Part shown: positions 36,547-47,290 of the stretch, one piece after another
Numbering within the stretch: the first letter of the stretch is position 1
Layout of the letters: each line of letters opens with the position of its first letter
NCBI RefSeq assembly: GCF_004136015.1
Contig: NZ_CP024866.1
Location: 4,457,587 to 4,521,586 of the forward strand
Reading direction: 5' to 3'
Source of the DNA: Pseudomonas sp. ACM7
Lineage (GTDB): Bacteria; Pseudomonadota; Gammaproteobacteria; Pseudomonadales; Pseudomonadaceae
Length of the DNA: 64,000 bases
The notes under the pieces: generated by a model
The model's input: only the letters and a program-made list of their open reading frames with translations
The model's database searches: none
What the model was told of the DNA's origin: nothing
Position numbers and translations under genes: made by a program

Positions 36547-38022
36547 ATGTGGCGTGAAACCAAAATCCTGCTGATTGATGACGATAGCGTCCGCCGCCGC
36601 GACTTGGCGGTGATATTAAATTTTCTTGGCGAAGAAAATTTACCCTGCGGTAGCCATGACTGGCAGCAGGCTGTCGGCTCATTGTCGTCAAGTCGTGAAG
36701 TGATCTGTGTCCTCATCGGGACAGTCAATGCTCCTGGCGCACTTACGGGCTTGTTAAAGACACTCTCCACCTGGGATGAGTTCCTTCCGGTTTTGTTAAT
36801 GGGCGATAATTCTTCCGTTGACTTGCCAGAAGACCAGCGTCGCCGAGTGCTTTCGACCCTCGAAATGCCACCCAGCTACAGCAAGTTGCTCGACTCCCTG
36901 CACCGTGCCCAGGTCTATCGCGAGATGTACGACCAGGCCCGCGAGCGCGGTCGTCATCGCGAACCCAATCTTTTCCGCAGTCTTGTCGGCACCAGTCGGG
37001 CGATTCAACACGTCCGTCAGATGATGCAGCAAGTCGCCGACACCGATGCCAGTGTGCTGATCCTCGGTGAATCCGGGACCGGCAAGGAAGTGGTCGCGCG
37101 CAACCTGCACTATCACTCCAAGCGTCGTGACGCGCCGTTCGTACCGGTCAACTGCGGGGCGATCCCTGCCGAGTTGCTGGAAAGCGAACTGTTTGGCCAC
37201 GAGAAGGGTGCCTTCACCGGGGCAATCACCAGCCGAGCCGGGCGTTTCGAACTGGCCAATGGCGGCACGCTGTTCCTCGATGAAATCGGTGACATGCCGT
37301 TGCCGATGCAGGTCAAGTTGCTGCGCGTATTGCAGGAACGCACCTTCGAGCGCGTGGGCAGCAACAAGACCCAGAGCGTCGATGTGCGGATCATCGCGGC
37401 GACCCACAAGAACCTCGAAAGCATGATCGAGGTCGGCACCTTCCGCGAAGACTTGTACTACCGCCTGAACGTATTCCCGATCGAGATGGCGCCGCTGCGC
37501 GAACGTGTCGAAGACATCCCGTTGCTGATGAACGAGTTGATCTCGCGCATGGAGCACGAGAAGCGTGGTTCGATCCGTTTCAACTCGGCGGCGATCATGT
37601 CGCTGTGCCGCCACGGCTGGCCGGGCAACGTCCGCGAGCTCGCCAACCTGGTGGAACGCATGGCGATCATGCATCCGTACGGGGTGATCGGCGTGGTCGA
37701 GCTGCCGAAGAAATTCCGTTACGTCGACGATGAGGACGAGCAACTGGTCGACAGCCTGCGCAGCGATCTTGAAGAGCGGGTGGCCATCAACGGTCATACT
37801 CCGGACTTCTCGGCCGGCGCCATGCTGCCACCGGAAGGTCTGGACCTGAAGGACTACCTCGGTGGTCTGGAACAAGGGCTGATTCAGCAGGCGCTGGATG
37901 ATGCCAATGGCATCGTTGCGCGCGCCGCCGAACGCCTGCGCATTCGTCGCACCACGCTGGTGGAAAAGATGCGCAAGTACGGCATGAGCCGTCGTGACGG
38001 TGATGAACAGGCGGATGATTGA
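36547..38022 (+). CDS. fleQ: Flagellar master regulator FleQ
   Basis: The protein is 491 aa. The N-terminal receiver-like FleQ domain (~1-120) lacks a standard phospho-acceptor layout. The AAA+ domain (~143-370) has Walker A GESGTGKE, the sigma-54 contact loop GAFTGA in [15 protein letters not shown], and Walker [12 protein letters not shown]-terminal Fis-type HTH follows ([20 protein letters not shown]). Known role: c-di-GMP-responsive activator of class II flagellar promoters and repressor of exopolysaccharide genes. It stands alone, with 174 bases upstream holding a possible sigma-70 promoter (TTGACT at 36429). Confidence 0.96.
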   Translation: MWRETKILLIDDDSVRRRDLAVILNFLGEENLPCGSHDWQQAVGSLSSSREVICVLIGTVNAPGALTGLLKTLSTWDEFLPVLLMGDNSSVDLPEDQRRRVLSTLEMPPSYSKLLDSLHRAQVYREMYDQARERGRHREPNLFRSLVGTSRAIQHVRQMMQQVADTDASVLILGESGTGKEVVARNLHYHSKRRDAPFVPVNCGAIPAELLESELFGHEKGAFTGAITSRAGRFELANGGTLFLDEIGDMPLPMQVKLLRVLQERTFERVGSNKTQSVDVRIIAATHKNLESMIEVGTFREDLYYRLNVFPIEMAPLRERVEDIPLLMNELISRMEHEKRGSIRFNSAAIMSLCRHGWPGNVRELANLVERMAIMHPYGVIGVVELPKKFRYVDDEDEQLVDSLRSDLEERVAINGHTPDFSAGAMLPPEGLDLKDYLGGLEQGLIQQALDDANGIVARAAERLRIRRTTLVEKMRKYGMSRRDGDEQADD

Positions 38023-38063
38023 CGCCTGTTTTTCAAGTCCTTCATTTGTAGGCGGTTTTTTTT

Positions 38064-38080
38064 AGGCACGGGTATTGCTA
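38064..38080 (+). promoter_or_regulatory. Sigma-54 promoter of fleSR
   Basis: AGGCACGGGTATTGCTA has GG-N10-GC spacing and a TTGC -12 element. It lies 53 bases before fleS, in line with FleQ control of fleSR. Confidence 0.8.
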
Positions 38081-38132
38081 CATCCCTCGCAACGTTCCGT
38101 TTAACTGACGGTCAGCCAAGCGAGAGAGCACA

Positions 38133-39356
38133 ATGCCCCAAGCCGCCCAGATGTCTCCTGTCCCTGACGCTTCGGGACAACCGTCGTCCGTAGAGCAGGC
38201 GAGCCGGCTTGGCCTTGAGCAGGCGTTTGCACTGTTCAACCAGATGTCGAGCCAATTGACCGATTCCTACAGCATGCTCGAAGCCCGAGTCACCGAGCTC
38301 AAGGGTGAGCTGGCGGTGGTCAGCGCTCAGCGCATGCAGGAGCTGGCGGAAAAAGAACGCCTGGCCAACCGGCTGCAAAACCTCCTCGATCTGTTGCCCG
38401 GCGGCGTCATCGTCATCGACGCCCAAGGCATCGTGCGCGAAGCCAACCCCGCTGCCTGCGAGCTGCTCGGTCTGCCCCTTGAAGGCGAGCTGTGGCGTCA
38501 TGTCATTGCCCGCTGCTTTGCGCCCCGTGAAGACGACGGTCACGAAATCTCGCTCAAGGACGGTCGGCGTTTGTCGATCTCTACTCGCTCGCTGGATGCC
38601 GAGCCCGGTCAGTTGGTGTTGCTCAACGACCTGACTGAAACCCGTCATCTGCAAGATCAGTTGGCCCGCCACGAACGTCTGTCGTCCCTCGGTCGGATGG
38701 TCGCTTCGCTGGCTCATCAGATTCGTACCCCCTTGTCCGCCGCCTTGCTCTACGCCAGTCATTTGACTGAGCAAGCGTTGCCGGTCGAGACCCAGCAACG
38801 TTTTGCCGGGCGCCTGAAAGAGCGTCTGCATGAGTTGGAGCATCAGGTTCGCGACATGCTGGTGTTTGCGCGCGGCGAGCTGCCGCTGACCGATCGCGTC
38901 ACGCCCAAAATGCTGATGCAGTCGCTGCAGGCAGCAGCACTGACCCATGTGCAGGACCTGCCGATTCGCTGGCAGTGCGACAGTCACGCAGGTGAATTGC
39001 TGTGCAATCGCGACACGCTGGTCGGGGCGATCCTGAACCTGATCGAGAACGCCATCCAGGCCGGCGCCGGCGATGTGCGTTTGAAAGTTCATTTCTATAC
39101 CCGTGACAACAACCTGCGTGTAGCGGTCAGCGACAGCGGTAGCGGCATCGATACGAAAGTACTGGCGCGTCTGGGTGAACCCTTCTTTACCACTAAAACC
39201 ACCGGAACCGGCCTCGGCCTGACCGTGGTCAAGGCGGTGACGCGTGCTCATCAAGGAGAATTGCAGCTGCGCTCGCGGCTCGGTCGCGGCACGTGTGCGC
39301 AGGTGATCCTGCCACTTTTTTCTGGTGAAAAACCCAGCGCTCAGGGAGCGGAGTGA
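38133..39356 (+). CDS. fleS: Flagellar two-component sensor kinase FleS
   Basis: The protein is 407 aa, without membrane helices, so cytoplasmic. A PAS domain (~75-170; LLDLLPGGVIVIDAQGIVREAN) precedes the H-box SLAHQIRTPLSAALLYASH. The HATPase domain follows (NLIENAIQAGA, DSGSGID, GTGLGLTVVKAV). It phosphorylates FleR to switch on class III genes. Its 3' end overlaps the possible GTG start of fleR. Confidence 0.95.
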   Translation: MPQAAQMSPVPDASGQPSSVEQASRLGLEQAFALFNQMSSQLTDSYSMLEARVTELKGELAVVSAQRMQELAEKERLANRLQNLLDLLPGGVIVIDAQGIVREANPAACELLGLPLEGELWRHVIARCFAPREDDGHEISLKDGRRLSISTRSLDAEPGQLVLLNDLTETRHLQDQLARHERLSSLGRMVASLAHQIRTPLSAALLYASHLTEQALPVETQQRFAGRLKERLHELEHQVRDMLVFARGELPLTDRVTPKMLMQSLQAAALTHVQDLPIRWQCDSHAGELLCNRDTLVGAILNLIENAIQAGAGDVRLKVHFYTRDNNLRVAVSDSGSGIDTKVLARLGEPFFTTKTTGTGLGLTVVKAVTRAHQGELQLRSRLGRGTCAQVILPLFSGEKPSAQGAE

Positions 39357-39361
39357 AGGAC

Positions 39362-40747
39362 ATGGCAATCAAGGTTTTACTGGTCGAGGACGACCGCGCG
39401 CTACGCGAGGCACTGGCGGATACACTGCTGCTCGCGGGGCACGACTACACGGCGGTAGGCTCGGCAGAAGAAGCGCTGGCGGCGGTCGGTAATGAGGCGT
39501 TCAACCTGGTGCTGAGTGACGTCAACATGCCGGGCATGGACGGTCATCAACTGCTCGGATTGCTGCGCACTCGTCAGCCGCAGCTGCCGGTGTTGCTGAT
39601 GACGGCTCACGGCGCCGTGGAGCGGGCAGTCGATGCGATGCGCCAGGGCGCGGCGGATTATCTGGTCAAACCATTCGAGCCCAAGGCATTGCTCGATCTG
39701 GTGGCGCGTCATGCGCTGGGCAACCTCGGCGCGACCGAGGGCGAGGGGCCTGTAGCGTTCGAGCCGGCCAGTGCGCAATTGCTGGAATTGGCCGCACGGG
39801 TGGCGCGCAGTGATTCCACGGTGTTGATCTCCGGTGAGTCCGGGACCGGCAAAGAAGTACTGGCTCGGTACATTCATCAGCACTCCCATCGTGCCAGTCA
39901 GCCGTTCATTGCGATCAACTGCGCAGCCATCCCCGACAACATGCTCGAAGCCACGCTGTTCGGACACGAAAAGGGTTCGTTCACTGGCGCCATCGCAGCG
40001 CAGGCCGGCAAGTTCGAGCAAGCTGATGGCGGCACGATCCTGCTCGATGAAATCTCCGAAATGCCCCTGGGCCTTCAGGCCAAGTTGCTGCGGGTATTGC
40101 AGGAGCGCGAAGTCGAGCGAGTCGGCGCTCGCAAGCCGATCACGCTGGACATTCGAGTGGTCGCCACCACCAACCGTGACCTGGCCGGTGAAGTGGCGGC
40201 GGGGCGTTTTCGCGAAGACCTTTACTATCGCCTGTCGGTGTTTCCGCTGGCCTGGCGTCCGTTGCGCGAACGTACCGCCGACATCCTGCCGTTGGCCGAG
40301 CGTCTGCTGGCCAAGCACGTCAATAAAATGAAGCATGCCGCAGCGAGGCTGTCGCCCGAGGCGCAGGCGTGCCTGATTGGTTATCCGTGGCCGGGCAACG
40401 TGCGTGAGCTGGATAATGCGATCCAGCGTGCGCTGATTCTGCAGCAGGGTGGTTTGATTCAGCCGCAGGATTTCTGCCTGTCCGGGCCGGTCGCCTGTGC
40501 GCCGTTGCCGGCACTGGCTGCGACGCCAGTGCGGGCGGTTGAGATCGAATCCGAGTCGGCCGGGGCGCTGGGCGATGACCTGCGTCGCCGTGAGTTCCAG
40601 ATGATCATCGACACCTTGCGCTCCGAACGCGGCCGTCGCAAAGAGGCCGCCGAGCGTTTGGGCATCAGTCCGCGCACCCTGCGTTACAAGCTGGCGCAGA
40701 TGCGTGATGCCGGAATGGACGTGGAAGCTTATTTGTTCGCCACCTGA
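39362..40747 (+). CDS. fleR: Flagellar response regulator FleR
   Basis: The protein is 461 aa from the ATG at 39362; a GTG at 39353 is the alternative. The receiver domain has Asp53 in [12 protein letters not shown] and the switch Lys in [10 protein letters not shown]. The AAA+ domain has Walker A GESGTGKE, the sigma-54 loop as GSFTGA, and Walker [12 protein letters not shown]-terminal HTH follows ([19 protein letters not shown]). It activates sigma-54 class III promoters such as flgF here. Confidence 0.95.
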   Translation: MAIKVLLVEDDRALREALADTLLLAGHDYTAVGSAEEALAAVGNEAFNLVLSDVNMPGMDGHQLLGLLRTRQPQLPVLLMTAHGAVERAVDAMRQGAADYLVKPFEPKALLDLVARHALGNLGATEGEGPVAFEPASAQLLELAARVARSDSTVLISGESGTGKEVLARYIHQHSHRASQPFIAINCAAIPDNMLEATLFGHEKGSFTGAIAAQAGKFEQADGGTILLDEISEMPLGLQAKLLRVLQEREVERVGARKPITLDIRVVATTNRDLAGEVAAGRFREDLYYRLSVFPLAWRPLRERTADILPLAERLLAKHVNKMKHAAARLSPEAQACLIGYPWPGNVRELDNAIQRALILQQGGLIQPQDFCLSGPVACAPLPALAATPVRAVEIESESAGALGDDLRRREFQMIIDTLRSERGRRKEAAERLGISPRTLRYKLAQMRDAGMDVEAYLFAT

Positions 40748-40774
40748 AAGTTGACGCAAGCAACACCGATCTAA

Positions 40775-40896
40775 ATGTGGGAGCGGCGGTGCGACGATTC
40801 GACTTGCTCGCAAAAGCTGTAGACCAGCCAGCATCTCTGTTGAATGGAAAACCGTATTCGCGAGCAAGTCGAATCGTCGCACCGCCGCTCCCACAT
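40775..40896. repeat. REPIN, GGCGGTGCGACGATTCGA subtype
   Basis: ATGTGGGAGCGGCGGTGCGA and its inverted copy ending at 40896 continue with complementary CGATTCGACTTGCTCGC arms. It lies between fleR and the fliE promoter. The left arm of the REPIN at 9472 has the same subtype. Confidence 0.88.
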
Positions 40897-40963
40897 ATGT
40901 TTTGCGGTGGTTCATGGTTGAGCAAAGCCCGGAATTGGCTTTTGTTTAGAGCGGCCACGGAGC

Positions 40964-40980
40964 TGGCACCCTTGTTGCTA
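40964..40980 (+). promoter_or_regulatory. Sigma-54 promoter of the fliE operon
   Basis: TGGCACCCTTGTTGCTA is a near-perfect -24/-12 promoter (TGGCAC, GG-N10-GC, TTGC) 75 bases before fliE. Confidence 0.9.
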
Positions 40981-41055
40981 ACACCTCACTACCCGCCGAG
41001 TGAGTGTCAAAAAATTGCGGGTCGCCAAAGACGTAGCTCGTCAAAGAGAGAGACC

Positions 41056-41385
41056 ATGAGCCAAGGTATTGAATTCAATCGATTGATGCTGGACATGCGT
41101 TCCATGCAAATGGATGCCATGTCTGCGTCGAAATCGACTGCCGCTGTTCCTGAAATGGGTGGCAGCAGCTTTTCCGACATGCTCGGTCAGGCCGTCAATA
41201 AAGTGAACGAGACGCAGCAGGCGTCCAGTCAGTTGGCCAGTGCCTTCGAGATCGGCAAGAGTGGCGTCGACCTGACGGACGTGATGATTTCCTCGCAGAA
41301 GGCCAGCGTGTCTTTTCAAGCGTTGACCCAAGTACGCAACAAGCTGGTTCAGGCATACCAAGACATCATGCAGATGCCGGTTTAA
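41056..41385 (+). CDS. fliE: Flagellar hook-basal body protein FliE
   Basis: The protein is 109 aa from the ATG at 41056. Its C-terminal [38 protein letters not shown] is the family signature. It links the MS ring to the rod and is the first exported rod component. It leads the fliEFGHIJ operon; fliF starts 14 bases after it. Confidence 0.97.
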   Translation: MSQGIEFNRLMLDMRSMQMDAMSASKSTAAVPEMGGSSFSDMLGQAVNKVNETQQASSQLASAFEIGKSGVDLTDVMISSQKASVSFQALTQVRNKLVQAYQDIMQMPV

Positions 41386-41399
41386 GGACGAATTGAGTC

Positions 41400-43187
41400 A
41401 TGGCAGAAGCAGTCGCCGATAATGTTCCGGCCAAGGCCACTCCAATAGACGGCAAGCCGCCGCTGTTCGGGTTGTCCTTCCTGGAAAACCTCTCCGAGAT
41501 GACCATGTTGCGTCAGGTAGGCCTGTTGGTCGGCCTGGCTGCGAGCGTGGCGATTGGCTTTGCCGTGGTGTTGTGGTCCCAGCAGCCGGACTACCGGCCT
41601 CTGTACGGCAGCCTTGCCGGTATGGACGCCAAACAGGTCATGGATACCCTGGCCGCAGCCGACATTCCCTATACCGTTGAACCGAACTCCGGTGCCTTGC
41701 TGGTCAAGGCCGATGACCTGTCCCGTGCGCGAATCAAACTCGCGGGCGCTGGTGTCACTCCCAGCGATGGCAACATCGGTTTTGAAATTCTCGACAAGGA
41801 CCAGGGCCTGGGCACCAGCCAGTTCATGGAAGCGACCCGTTATCGTCGCGGTCTCGAAGGCGAACTGGCCCGCACCATTTCCAGCCTGAACAACGTCAAG
41901 GGTGCCCGCGTGCACCTGGCGATTCCGAAAAGTTCGGTGTTCGTGCGCGACGAGCGCAAGCCGAGCGCTTCGATTCTGGTGGAGCTGTACTCCGGCCGCT
42001 CGCTGGAGCCAGGCCAAGTGCTGGCGATCATTAACCTGGTGGCCACCAGCGTTCCCGAACTCAGCAAATCCCAGATCACTGTCGTCGACCAGAAGGGCAA
42101 CCTGCTGTCGGATCAGGCGGAAAATTCCGAACTGACCATGGCCGGCAAGCAATTCGATTACAGCCGTCGCATGGAAAGCATGCTGACTCAGCGCGTGCAC
42201 AACATTCTGCAACCGGTGCTGGGCAACGATCGCTACAAAGCCGAAGTCTCGGCCGATGTGGATTTCAGTGCCGTCGAGTCGACCTCCGAGCAATTCAACC
42301 CGGACCAGCCGGCGTTGCGCAGCGAGCAGTCGGTCAACGAACAACGTACCGCCAGCAATGGTCCGCAAGGTGTGCCGGGTGCTTTGAGCAACCAGCCGCC
42401 GTCGCCTGCCTCCGCACCGCAAACCACCGGTGGCGCTACCGCGTCGGCCGGCATGGTGCAGCCAGGCCAGCCACTGCTGGATGCCAACGGTCAGCAAATC
42501 ATGGACCCGGCCACCGGCCAGCCTATGCTTGCACCGTACCCGGCGGACAAGCGTCAACAGTCCACCAAGAACTTTGAACTCGACCGTTCCATCAGCCACA
42601 CCAAACAACAGCAGGGCCGTTTGAATCGCCTCTCGGTGTCGGTGGTGGTGGATGACCAGGTCAAGATCAACGCGGCCAACGGTGAAACCACCCGTGCGCC
42701 GTGGACCGCCGATGAATTGGCGCGCTTCACTCGCCTGGTACAGGACGCCGTCGGCTTCGACGCCAGCCGAGGCGACAGTGTCAGTGTGATCAACATGCCG
42801 TTCTCCGCCGAGCGCGGGGAAGTGATTGCCGAAATTCCGTTCTACTCCCAGCCGTGGTTCTGGGACATCGTCAAGCAAGTGCTGGGTGTCTTGTTCATCC
42901 TGGTGCTGGTGTTCGGTGTGCTGCGTCCGGTGCTCAACAACATCACCGGCGGCGGCAAAGACAAACAGCTGGCTGGTCTGGGCAGTGACGTCGAGTTGGG
43001 TGGCATGGGCGGACTGGACGGCGAACTGCGCAACGACCGCGTCAGTCTCGGTGGCCCGACCAGTATTCTGTTGCCGAGCCCGAGCGAAGGCTATGACGCA
43101 CAATTGAACGCAATCAAGAGTCTGGTGGCAGAAGATCCGGGTCGCGTGGCCCAGGTCGTGAAAGAGTGGATTAACGCAGATGAGTGA
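41400..43187 (+). CDS. fliF: Flagellar MS-ring protein FliF
   Basis: The protein is 595 aa. Membrane helices lie at about residues 45-65 and 480-500, flanking the ring-building motifs (LYGSLAGMDAKQVMDTLAAADIPY; GSMLTQ-like MESMLTQRVHNILQPVLG). The cytoplasmic tail is the FliG-binding segment (YDAQLNAIKSLVAEDPGRVAQVVKEWI). Its stop overlaps fliG by 8 bases. Confidence 0.97.
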   Translation: MAEAVADNVPAKATPIDGKPPLFGLSFLENLSEMTMLRQVGLLVGLAASVAIGFAVVLWSQQPDYRPLYGSLAGMDAKQVMDTLAAADIPYTVEPNSGALLVKADDLSRARIKLAGAGVTPSDGNIGFEILDKDQGLGTSQFMEATRYRRGLEGELARTISSLNNVKGARVHLAIPKSSVFVRDERKPSASILVELYSGRSLEPGQVLAIINLVATSVPELSKSQITVVDQKGNLLSDQAENSELTMAGKQFDYSRRMESMLTQRVHNILQPVLGNDRYKAEVSADVDFSAVESTSEQFNPDQPALRSEQSVNEQRTASNGPQGVPGALSNQPPSPASAPQTTGGATASAGMVQPGQPLLDANGQQIMDPATGQPMLAPYPADKRQQSTKNFELDRSISHTKQQQGRLNRLSVSVVVDDQVKINAANGETTRAPWTADELARFTRLVQDAVGFDASRGDSVSVINMPFSAERGEVIAEIPFYSQPWFWDIVKQVLGVLFILVLVFGVLRPVLNNITGGGKDKQLAGLGSDVELGGMGGLDGELRNDRVSLGGPTSILLPSPSEGYDAQLNAIKSLVAEDPGRVAQVVKEWINADE

Positions 43188-44199
43188 TAACCGAGCCGTT
43201 GCCGCCAAACTGACCAAGGTCGACAAAGCCGCGATTCTGCTGCTGTCCTTGGGTTCTACCGACGCCGCCCAAGTGCTGCGCCACATGGGGCCCAAAGAGG
43301 TCCAGCGTGTGGGTGTGGCCATGGCCCAAATGGGTAACGTGCACCGCGAGCAGGTCGAGCAGGTGATGAGTGAGTTCGTCGACATCGTCGGCGACCAGAC
43401 CAGCCTCGGCGTCGGCTCCGATGACTACGTGCGCAAAATGCTCACGCAGGCCCTGGGCGAAGACAAGGCCAACGGCCTGATCGACCGCATCCTGCTGGGC
43501 GGCAACACCAGTGGCCTCGACAGCCTGAAGTGGATGGAGCCGCGCGCCGTCGCCGACGTGATCCGTTACGAGCACCCGCAGATCCAGGCGATCGTGGTGG
43601 CGTATCTCGATCCGGACCAGGCGGGTGAAGTGCTCGGCAACTTCGACCACAAGGTGCGTCTGGACATTATTCTGCGGGTCTCCTCGCTGAATACCGTGCA
43701 GCCTGCGGCCCTGAAAGAACTCAACCAGATTCTCGAGAAGCAGTTCTCCGGCAACTCGAATGCCTCGCGCACCACCCTGGGTGGCATCAAGCGTGCGGCG
43801 GATATCATGAACTTCCTCGACAGCTCGATCGAAGGTCAGCTGATGGACTCGATCCGCGAAGTCGACGAAGACCTGTCCGGTCAGATCGAAGACCTCATGT
43901 TCGTGTTCAACAACCTGTCCGATGTCGACGATCGCGGTATTCAAGCGCTGCTGCGCGAAGTGTCCTCCGACGTGCTGGTGCTGGCCCTCAAGGGTTCGGA
44001 CGAGGGCGTCAAAGAGAAGATCTTCAAGAACATGTCCAAACGGGCGGCCGAACTGTTGCGCGACGACCTCGAGGCCAAAGGCCCGGTGCGCGTCAGCGAC
44101 GTGGAAACCGCGCAGAAAGAAATCCTCACCATTGCCCGCCGTATGGCCGAAGCCGGAGAAATCGTTCTCGGCGGGAAGGGCGGCGAAGAGATGATCTAA
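43180..44199 (+). CDS. fliG: Flagellar motor switch protein FliG
   Basis: The protein is 339 aa. Three armadillo-like domains are present; the middle has the EHPQ motif (YEHPQIQAIVVAYLDP). The C-terminal torque helix (GSDEGVKEKIFKNMSKRAAELLRDDLEAKGPVRVSDVE) carries the charged residues that meet the stators. It couples the rotor to the MotAB/CD stators. Confidence 0.97.
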   Translation: MSDNRAVAAKLTKVDKAAILLLSLGSTDAAQVLRHMGPKEVQRVGVAMAQMGNVHREQVEQVMSEFVDIVGDQTSLGVGSDDYVRKMLTQALGEDKANGLIDRILLGGNTSGLDSLKWMEPRAVADVIRYEHPQIQAIVVAYLDPDQAGEVLGNFDHKVRLDIILRVSSLNTVQPAALKELNQILEKQFSGNSNASRTTLGGIKRAADIMNFLDSSIEGQLMDSIREVDEDLSGQIEDLMFVFNNLSDVDDRGIQALLREVSSDVLVLALKGSDEGVKEKIFKNMSKRAAELLRDDLEAKGPVRVSDVETAQKEILTIARRMAEAGEIVLGGKGGEEMI

Positions 44200-44206
44200 G
44201 GTCACT

Positions 44207-45016
44207 ATGTCGTCCAAACATGATGAGTCCAACACCGACCTGATCCGTGGCAAGGACGTCAGTGGTTTCGACGTCTGGTCGCTGCCCAGTTTCGATCCGT
44301 TCGTGCCGGAACCCGAGCCTGAGCCGGAACCCGAGCCGCCGGAAATGGAAGAAGTGCCGCTGGATGAAGTCCAGCCACTGACCCTCGAAGAACTCGAAAG
44401 CATTCGCCAGGAGGCCTACAACGAAGGCTTCGCCACGGGCGAAAAAGAAGGTTTCCACAGCACCACGCTCAAGGTCCGTCAGGAAGCCGAGGTGGCCCTG
44501 GCCGCCAAGATTGCCGCTCTGGAGCAACTGATGGGCCATCTGTTCGAGCCTATCGCCGAGCAGGACACCTTGATCGAAAAGTCCCTGGTCGACCTGGTGC
44601 AGCACATTACCAAACAGGTGATTCAGCGCGAACTCGCCATCGACTCGACGCAGATCGAACACGTCATGCGCGAGGCCCTCAAGCTCTTGCCGCTGGGTGT
44701 GGGCAATGTGCGGCTGTACATCAATCCGCAAGATTTCGAACAGGTCAAAGCCCTGCGCGAACGCCATGAAGAAACCTGGCGCATCGTCGAGGACGAGGCG
44801 TTGTTGCCCGGCGGTTGCCGGGTCGAGACTGAACACAGTCGTATCGACGCCACGGTCGAAACCCGCGTTGGGCGGGTCATGGACAAGCTGTTCGATCAGT
44901 TGCACGAACAGGCCTTGCACCCGGCCAAACCGGATCTGAGCCTGGAACTGCCGATCAGCGACAAGCCAGCGGTCTCGCCGGTCGAACCTGAACTGGACGT
45001 TACCGATGCGCCTTGA
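44207..45016 (+). CDS. fliH: Flagellar export ATPase regulator FliH
   Basis: The protein is 269 aa. A Pro/Glu-rich stretch ([17 protein letters not shown]) occupies residues ~35-55. A coiled coil with GxxxG-like spacing and the V-type ATPase E-subunit-like C-terminal domain (~130-230; [17 protein letters not shown]) follow. It forms the FliH2-FliI complex that docks the ATPase to the export gate. Its end overlaps fliI by 11 bases. Confidence 0.95.
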   Translation: MSSKHDESNTDLIRGKDVSGFDVWSLPSFDPFVPEPEPEPEPEPPEMEEVPLDEVQPLTLEELESIRQEAYNEGFATGEKEGFHSTTLKVRQEAEVALAAKIAALEQLMGHLFEPIAEQDTLIEKSLVDLVQHITKQVIQRELAIDSTQIEHVMREALKLLPLGVGNVRLYINPQDFEQVKALRERHEETWRIVEDEALLPGGCRVETEHSRIDATVETRVGRVMDKLFDQLHEQALHPAKPDLSLELPISDKPAVSPVEPELDVTDAP

Positions 45017-46364
45017 TCGCACCAGCTTCGCCAAGCGCCTCGGCAGCTACGCCGAGGCCACGGAACTGGAAGGCGCGCCGATCCTTGAAGGCCGCTTGCT
45101 GCGCATGGTCGGCCTGACCCTCGAAGCCGAGGGTTTGCGAGCCGCCATGGGCAGCCGCTGCATGGTCATCAACGACGACAGTTATCACCCGGTGCAGGTC
45201 GAAGCCGAAGTCATGGGCTTCTCCGGCAGCAAGGTGTTTCTGATGCCGGTCGGCAGCGTTGCCGGCATCGCTCCCGGTGCCCGTGTGGTTCCTCTGGCTG
45301 ATACCGGCCGCTTGCCGATGGGCATGAGCATGCTCGGGCGGGTACTTGATGGCGCCGGTCGCGCGCTGGACGGCAAGGGTGGGATGAAGGCCGAAGATTG
45401 GGTGCCGATGGACGGCCCGACCATCAACCCGCTCAAGCGCGAACCAATAAGCGAGCCGCTGGACGTTGGCATTCGCAGCATCAACGGTTTGTTGACGGTC
45501 GGTCGCGGTCAGCGTTTGGGTCTGTTCGCCGGTACTGGCGTGGGCAAGAGTGTGCTGCTGGGCATGATGACCCGCTTCACCGAGGCCGACATCATCGTCG
45601 TCGGGCTGATCGGTGAGCGGGGTCGTGAAGTTAAAGAATTCATCGAGCACATCCTCGGTGAAGAAGGCCTCAAGCGTTCGGTCGTGGTGGCGTCCCCGGC
45701 GGACGATGCGCCGCTGATGCGTCTGCGCGCGGCGATGTACTGCACGCGAATTGCCGAGTATTTCCGCGACAAGGGCAAGAACGTCCTGTTGCTCATGGAC
45801 TCCCTGACCCGTTTCGCCCAGGCTCAGCGGGAAATCGCTCTGGCGATCGGCGAGCCGCCAGCGACCAAGGGCTATCCGCCATCGGTGTTCGCCAAACTGC
45901 CGAAACTGGTGGAGCGGGCCGGTAATGCGGAGAAGGGCGGCGGTTCGATCACCGCGTTCTACACCGTACTCTCCGAAGGCGATGATCAGCAGGATCCGAT
46001 TGCCGACGCCGCACGAGGCGTGCTCGACGGGCACATCGTGCTGTCCCGGCGCCTCGCCGAGGAAGGTCATTACCCGGCCATCGATATCGAAGCGTCCATC
46101 AGCCGGGTCATGCCGTCGGTGGTTACGCCGGAACACATGATGCGCGCCCAGTATTTCAAGCAACTGTGGTCGCGGTATCAGCAGAGTCGCGACTTGATTA
46201 GCGTCGGCGCCTATGTGGCCGGTGGTGATCGGGAAACCGACCTGGCGATCTCCCTGCAGCCGCAGCTGGTGAAATACCTGCGCCAGGGCCTGAACGACAG
46301 CATCAGCCTGGGCGAAAGCGAAGCCTATCTCGGCACGATTTTCGCTCCTGCGGCCGGCGGCTAA
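45006..46364 (+). CDS. fliI: Flagellum-specific ATPase FliI
   Basis: The protein is 452 aa. Walker A is [16 protein letters not shown] (~176-191) and Walker B is [19 protein letters not shown]1-ATPase beta-like motifs [13 protein letters not shown] and [17 protein letters not shown] are present. It energises unfolding and export of flagellar substrates. Confidence 0.97.
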   Translation: MRLDRTSFAKRLGSYAEATELEGAPILEGRLLRMVGLTLEAEGLRAAMGSRCMVINDDSYHPVQVEAEVMGFSGSKVFLMPVGSVAGIAPGARVVPLADTGRLPMGMSMLGRVLDGAGRALDGKGGMKAEDWVPMDGPTINPLKREPISEPLDVGIRSINGLLTVGRGQRLGLFAGTGVGKSVLLGMMTRFTEADIIVVGLIGERGREVKEFIEHILGEEGLKRSVVVASPADDAPLMRLRAAMYCTRIAEYFRDKGKNVLLLMDSLTRFAQAQREIALAIGEPPATKGYPPSVFAKLPKLVERAGNAEKGGGSITAFYTVLSEGDDQQDPIADAARGVLDGHIVLSRRLAEEGHYPAIDIEASISRVMPSVVTPEHMMRAQYFKQLWSRYQQSRDLISVGAYVAGGDRETDLAISLQPQLVKYLRQGLNDSISLGESEAYLGTIFAPAAGG

Positions 46365-46370
46365 CCGGCC

Positions 46371-46820
46371 ATGGCCCAGAGCCGAGCCTCGCGTCTGGCC
46401 CCCGTGGTCGAAATGGCCGAAAAGGCCGAGAAAACCGCGGTCCTGCGTCTGGGGCACTTTCAGGGGCAAGTCCGTCTGGCCGAAAGCAAGCTCGCCGACC
46501 TCGAAGCCTTTCGTCTCGATTATCAAGAGCAATGGATCGTGCGCGGCAGCAGTGGCGTGTCTGGCCAATGGCTGCTGGGTTATCAAGGCTTCCTGGCGCA
46601 ACTGGGGACCGCCATCGACCAGCAGCGACAAAGCCTGGTATGGCATCAAAACAACCTGAACAAGGCGCGGGAATCCTGGCAACAGGCGTTTGCACGGGTC
46701 GAAGGCTTGCGCAAACTGGTGTTGCGCTACATGGATGAGGCGCGGCGGCTGGAAGACCGGCGTGAGCAAAAGCTGCTGGATGAGTTGTCCCAGCGGTTGC
46801 CGCGTCAGGATCCTTATTGA
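46371..46820 (+). CDS. fliJ: Flagellar export chaperone-like FliJ
   Basis: The protein is 149 aa, almost entirely coiled coil and charged (MAQSRASRLAPVVEMAEKAE; RLEDRREQKLLDELSQRLP). It acts as the stalk between the FliI ring and FlhA. It is last in the fliE operon. A palindromic repeat follows. Confidence 0.95.
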   Translation: MAQSRASRLAPVVEMAEKAEKTAVLRLGHFQGQVRLAESKLADLEAFRLDYQEQWIVRGSSGVSGQWLLGYQGFLAQLGTAIDQQRQSLVWHQNNLNKARESWQQAFARVEGLRKLVLRYMDEARRLEDRREQKLLDELSQRLPRQDPY

Positions 46821-46832
46821 GTGGTGCCTTCG

Positions 46833-46912
46833 AAAAGATCGCAGCCTGCGGCAGCTCCATTGACTGCGTGCAAACCCGGTTCTGTAGGAGCTGCCGCAGG
46901 CTGCGATCTTTT
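46833..46912. repeat. Palindrome, AAAGATCGCAGCC family
   Basis: AAAAGATCGCAGCCTGCGGC at 46833 is mirrored by GCCGCAGGCTGCGATCTTTT ending at 46912, with GCTCC/GGAGC inner ends. It probably terminates or attenuates the fliE operon before hsbA. Confidence 0.88.
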
Positions 46913-46984
46913 GATCTTGCTCCAGCCCCAGCCAAGTGCTAAACCTTGTACACGTACGTTCACCAATGACAAGGAAGCCGTTAA

Positions 46985-47290
46985 ATGCCAGTTGTTACAG
47001 AAGTCTCCCAAGATGGGCAAAAGCTGACGATATCGGTCAAGGGACGATTCGATTTCGCCAAGCATCAGGAATTTCGCGAGTCCTACGAAAATCTTCAGCC
47101 AAAACCCGAGTCCTTCGAAGTAGATCTGAAAGACGCCACCTACCTCGACAGTTCAGCGCTCGGCATGCTGTTGCTACTGCGTGATCACGCTGGCGGCGAG
47201 AATGCCGAGATCACGTTGACCAACGCTAATGCAGATGTGCGCAAGATCCTCGCCATCTCCAACTTCGAACAAATCTTCGACGTGGCGTGA
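46985..47290 (+). CDS. hsbA: HsbA-type STAS anti-sigma factor antagonist
   Basis: The protein is 101 aa. STAS fold with the phospho-acceptor region KDATYLDSSALGMLLLLRDH; the acceptor serine is Ser56. Known role in P. aeruginosa: HsbA is phosphorylated and dephosphorylated by HsbR and partners FlgM and the diguanylate cyclase HsbD, linking swimming to biofilm formation. The next two genes match hsbR and hptB, which supports the assignment. Confidence 0.88.
   Translation: MPVVTEVSQDGQKLTISVKGRFDFAKHQEFRESYENLQPKPESFEVDLKDATYLDSSALGMLLLLRDHAGGENAEITLTNANADVRKILAISNFEQIFDVA

Noticed and set aside
41382..46769. Several long antisense frames over fliF-fliJ
   Set aside because: All oppose conserved flagellar genes and show no domains.
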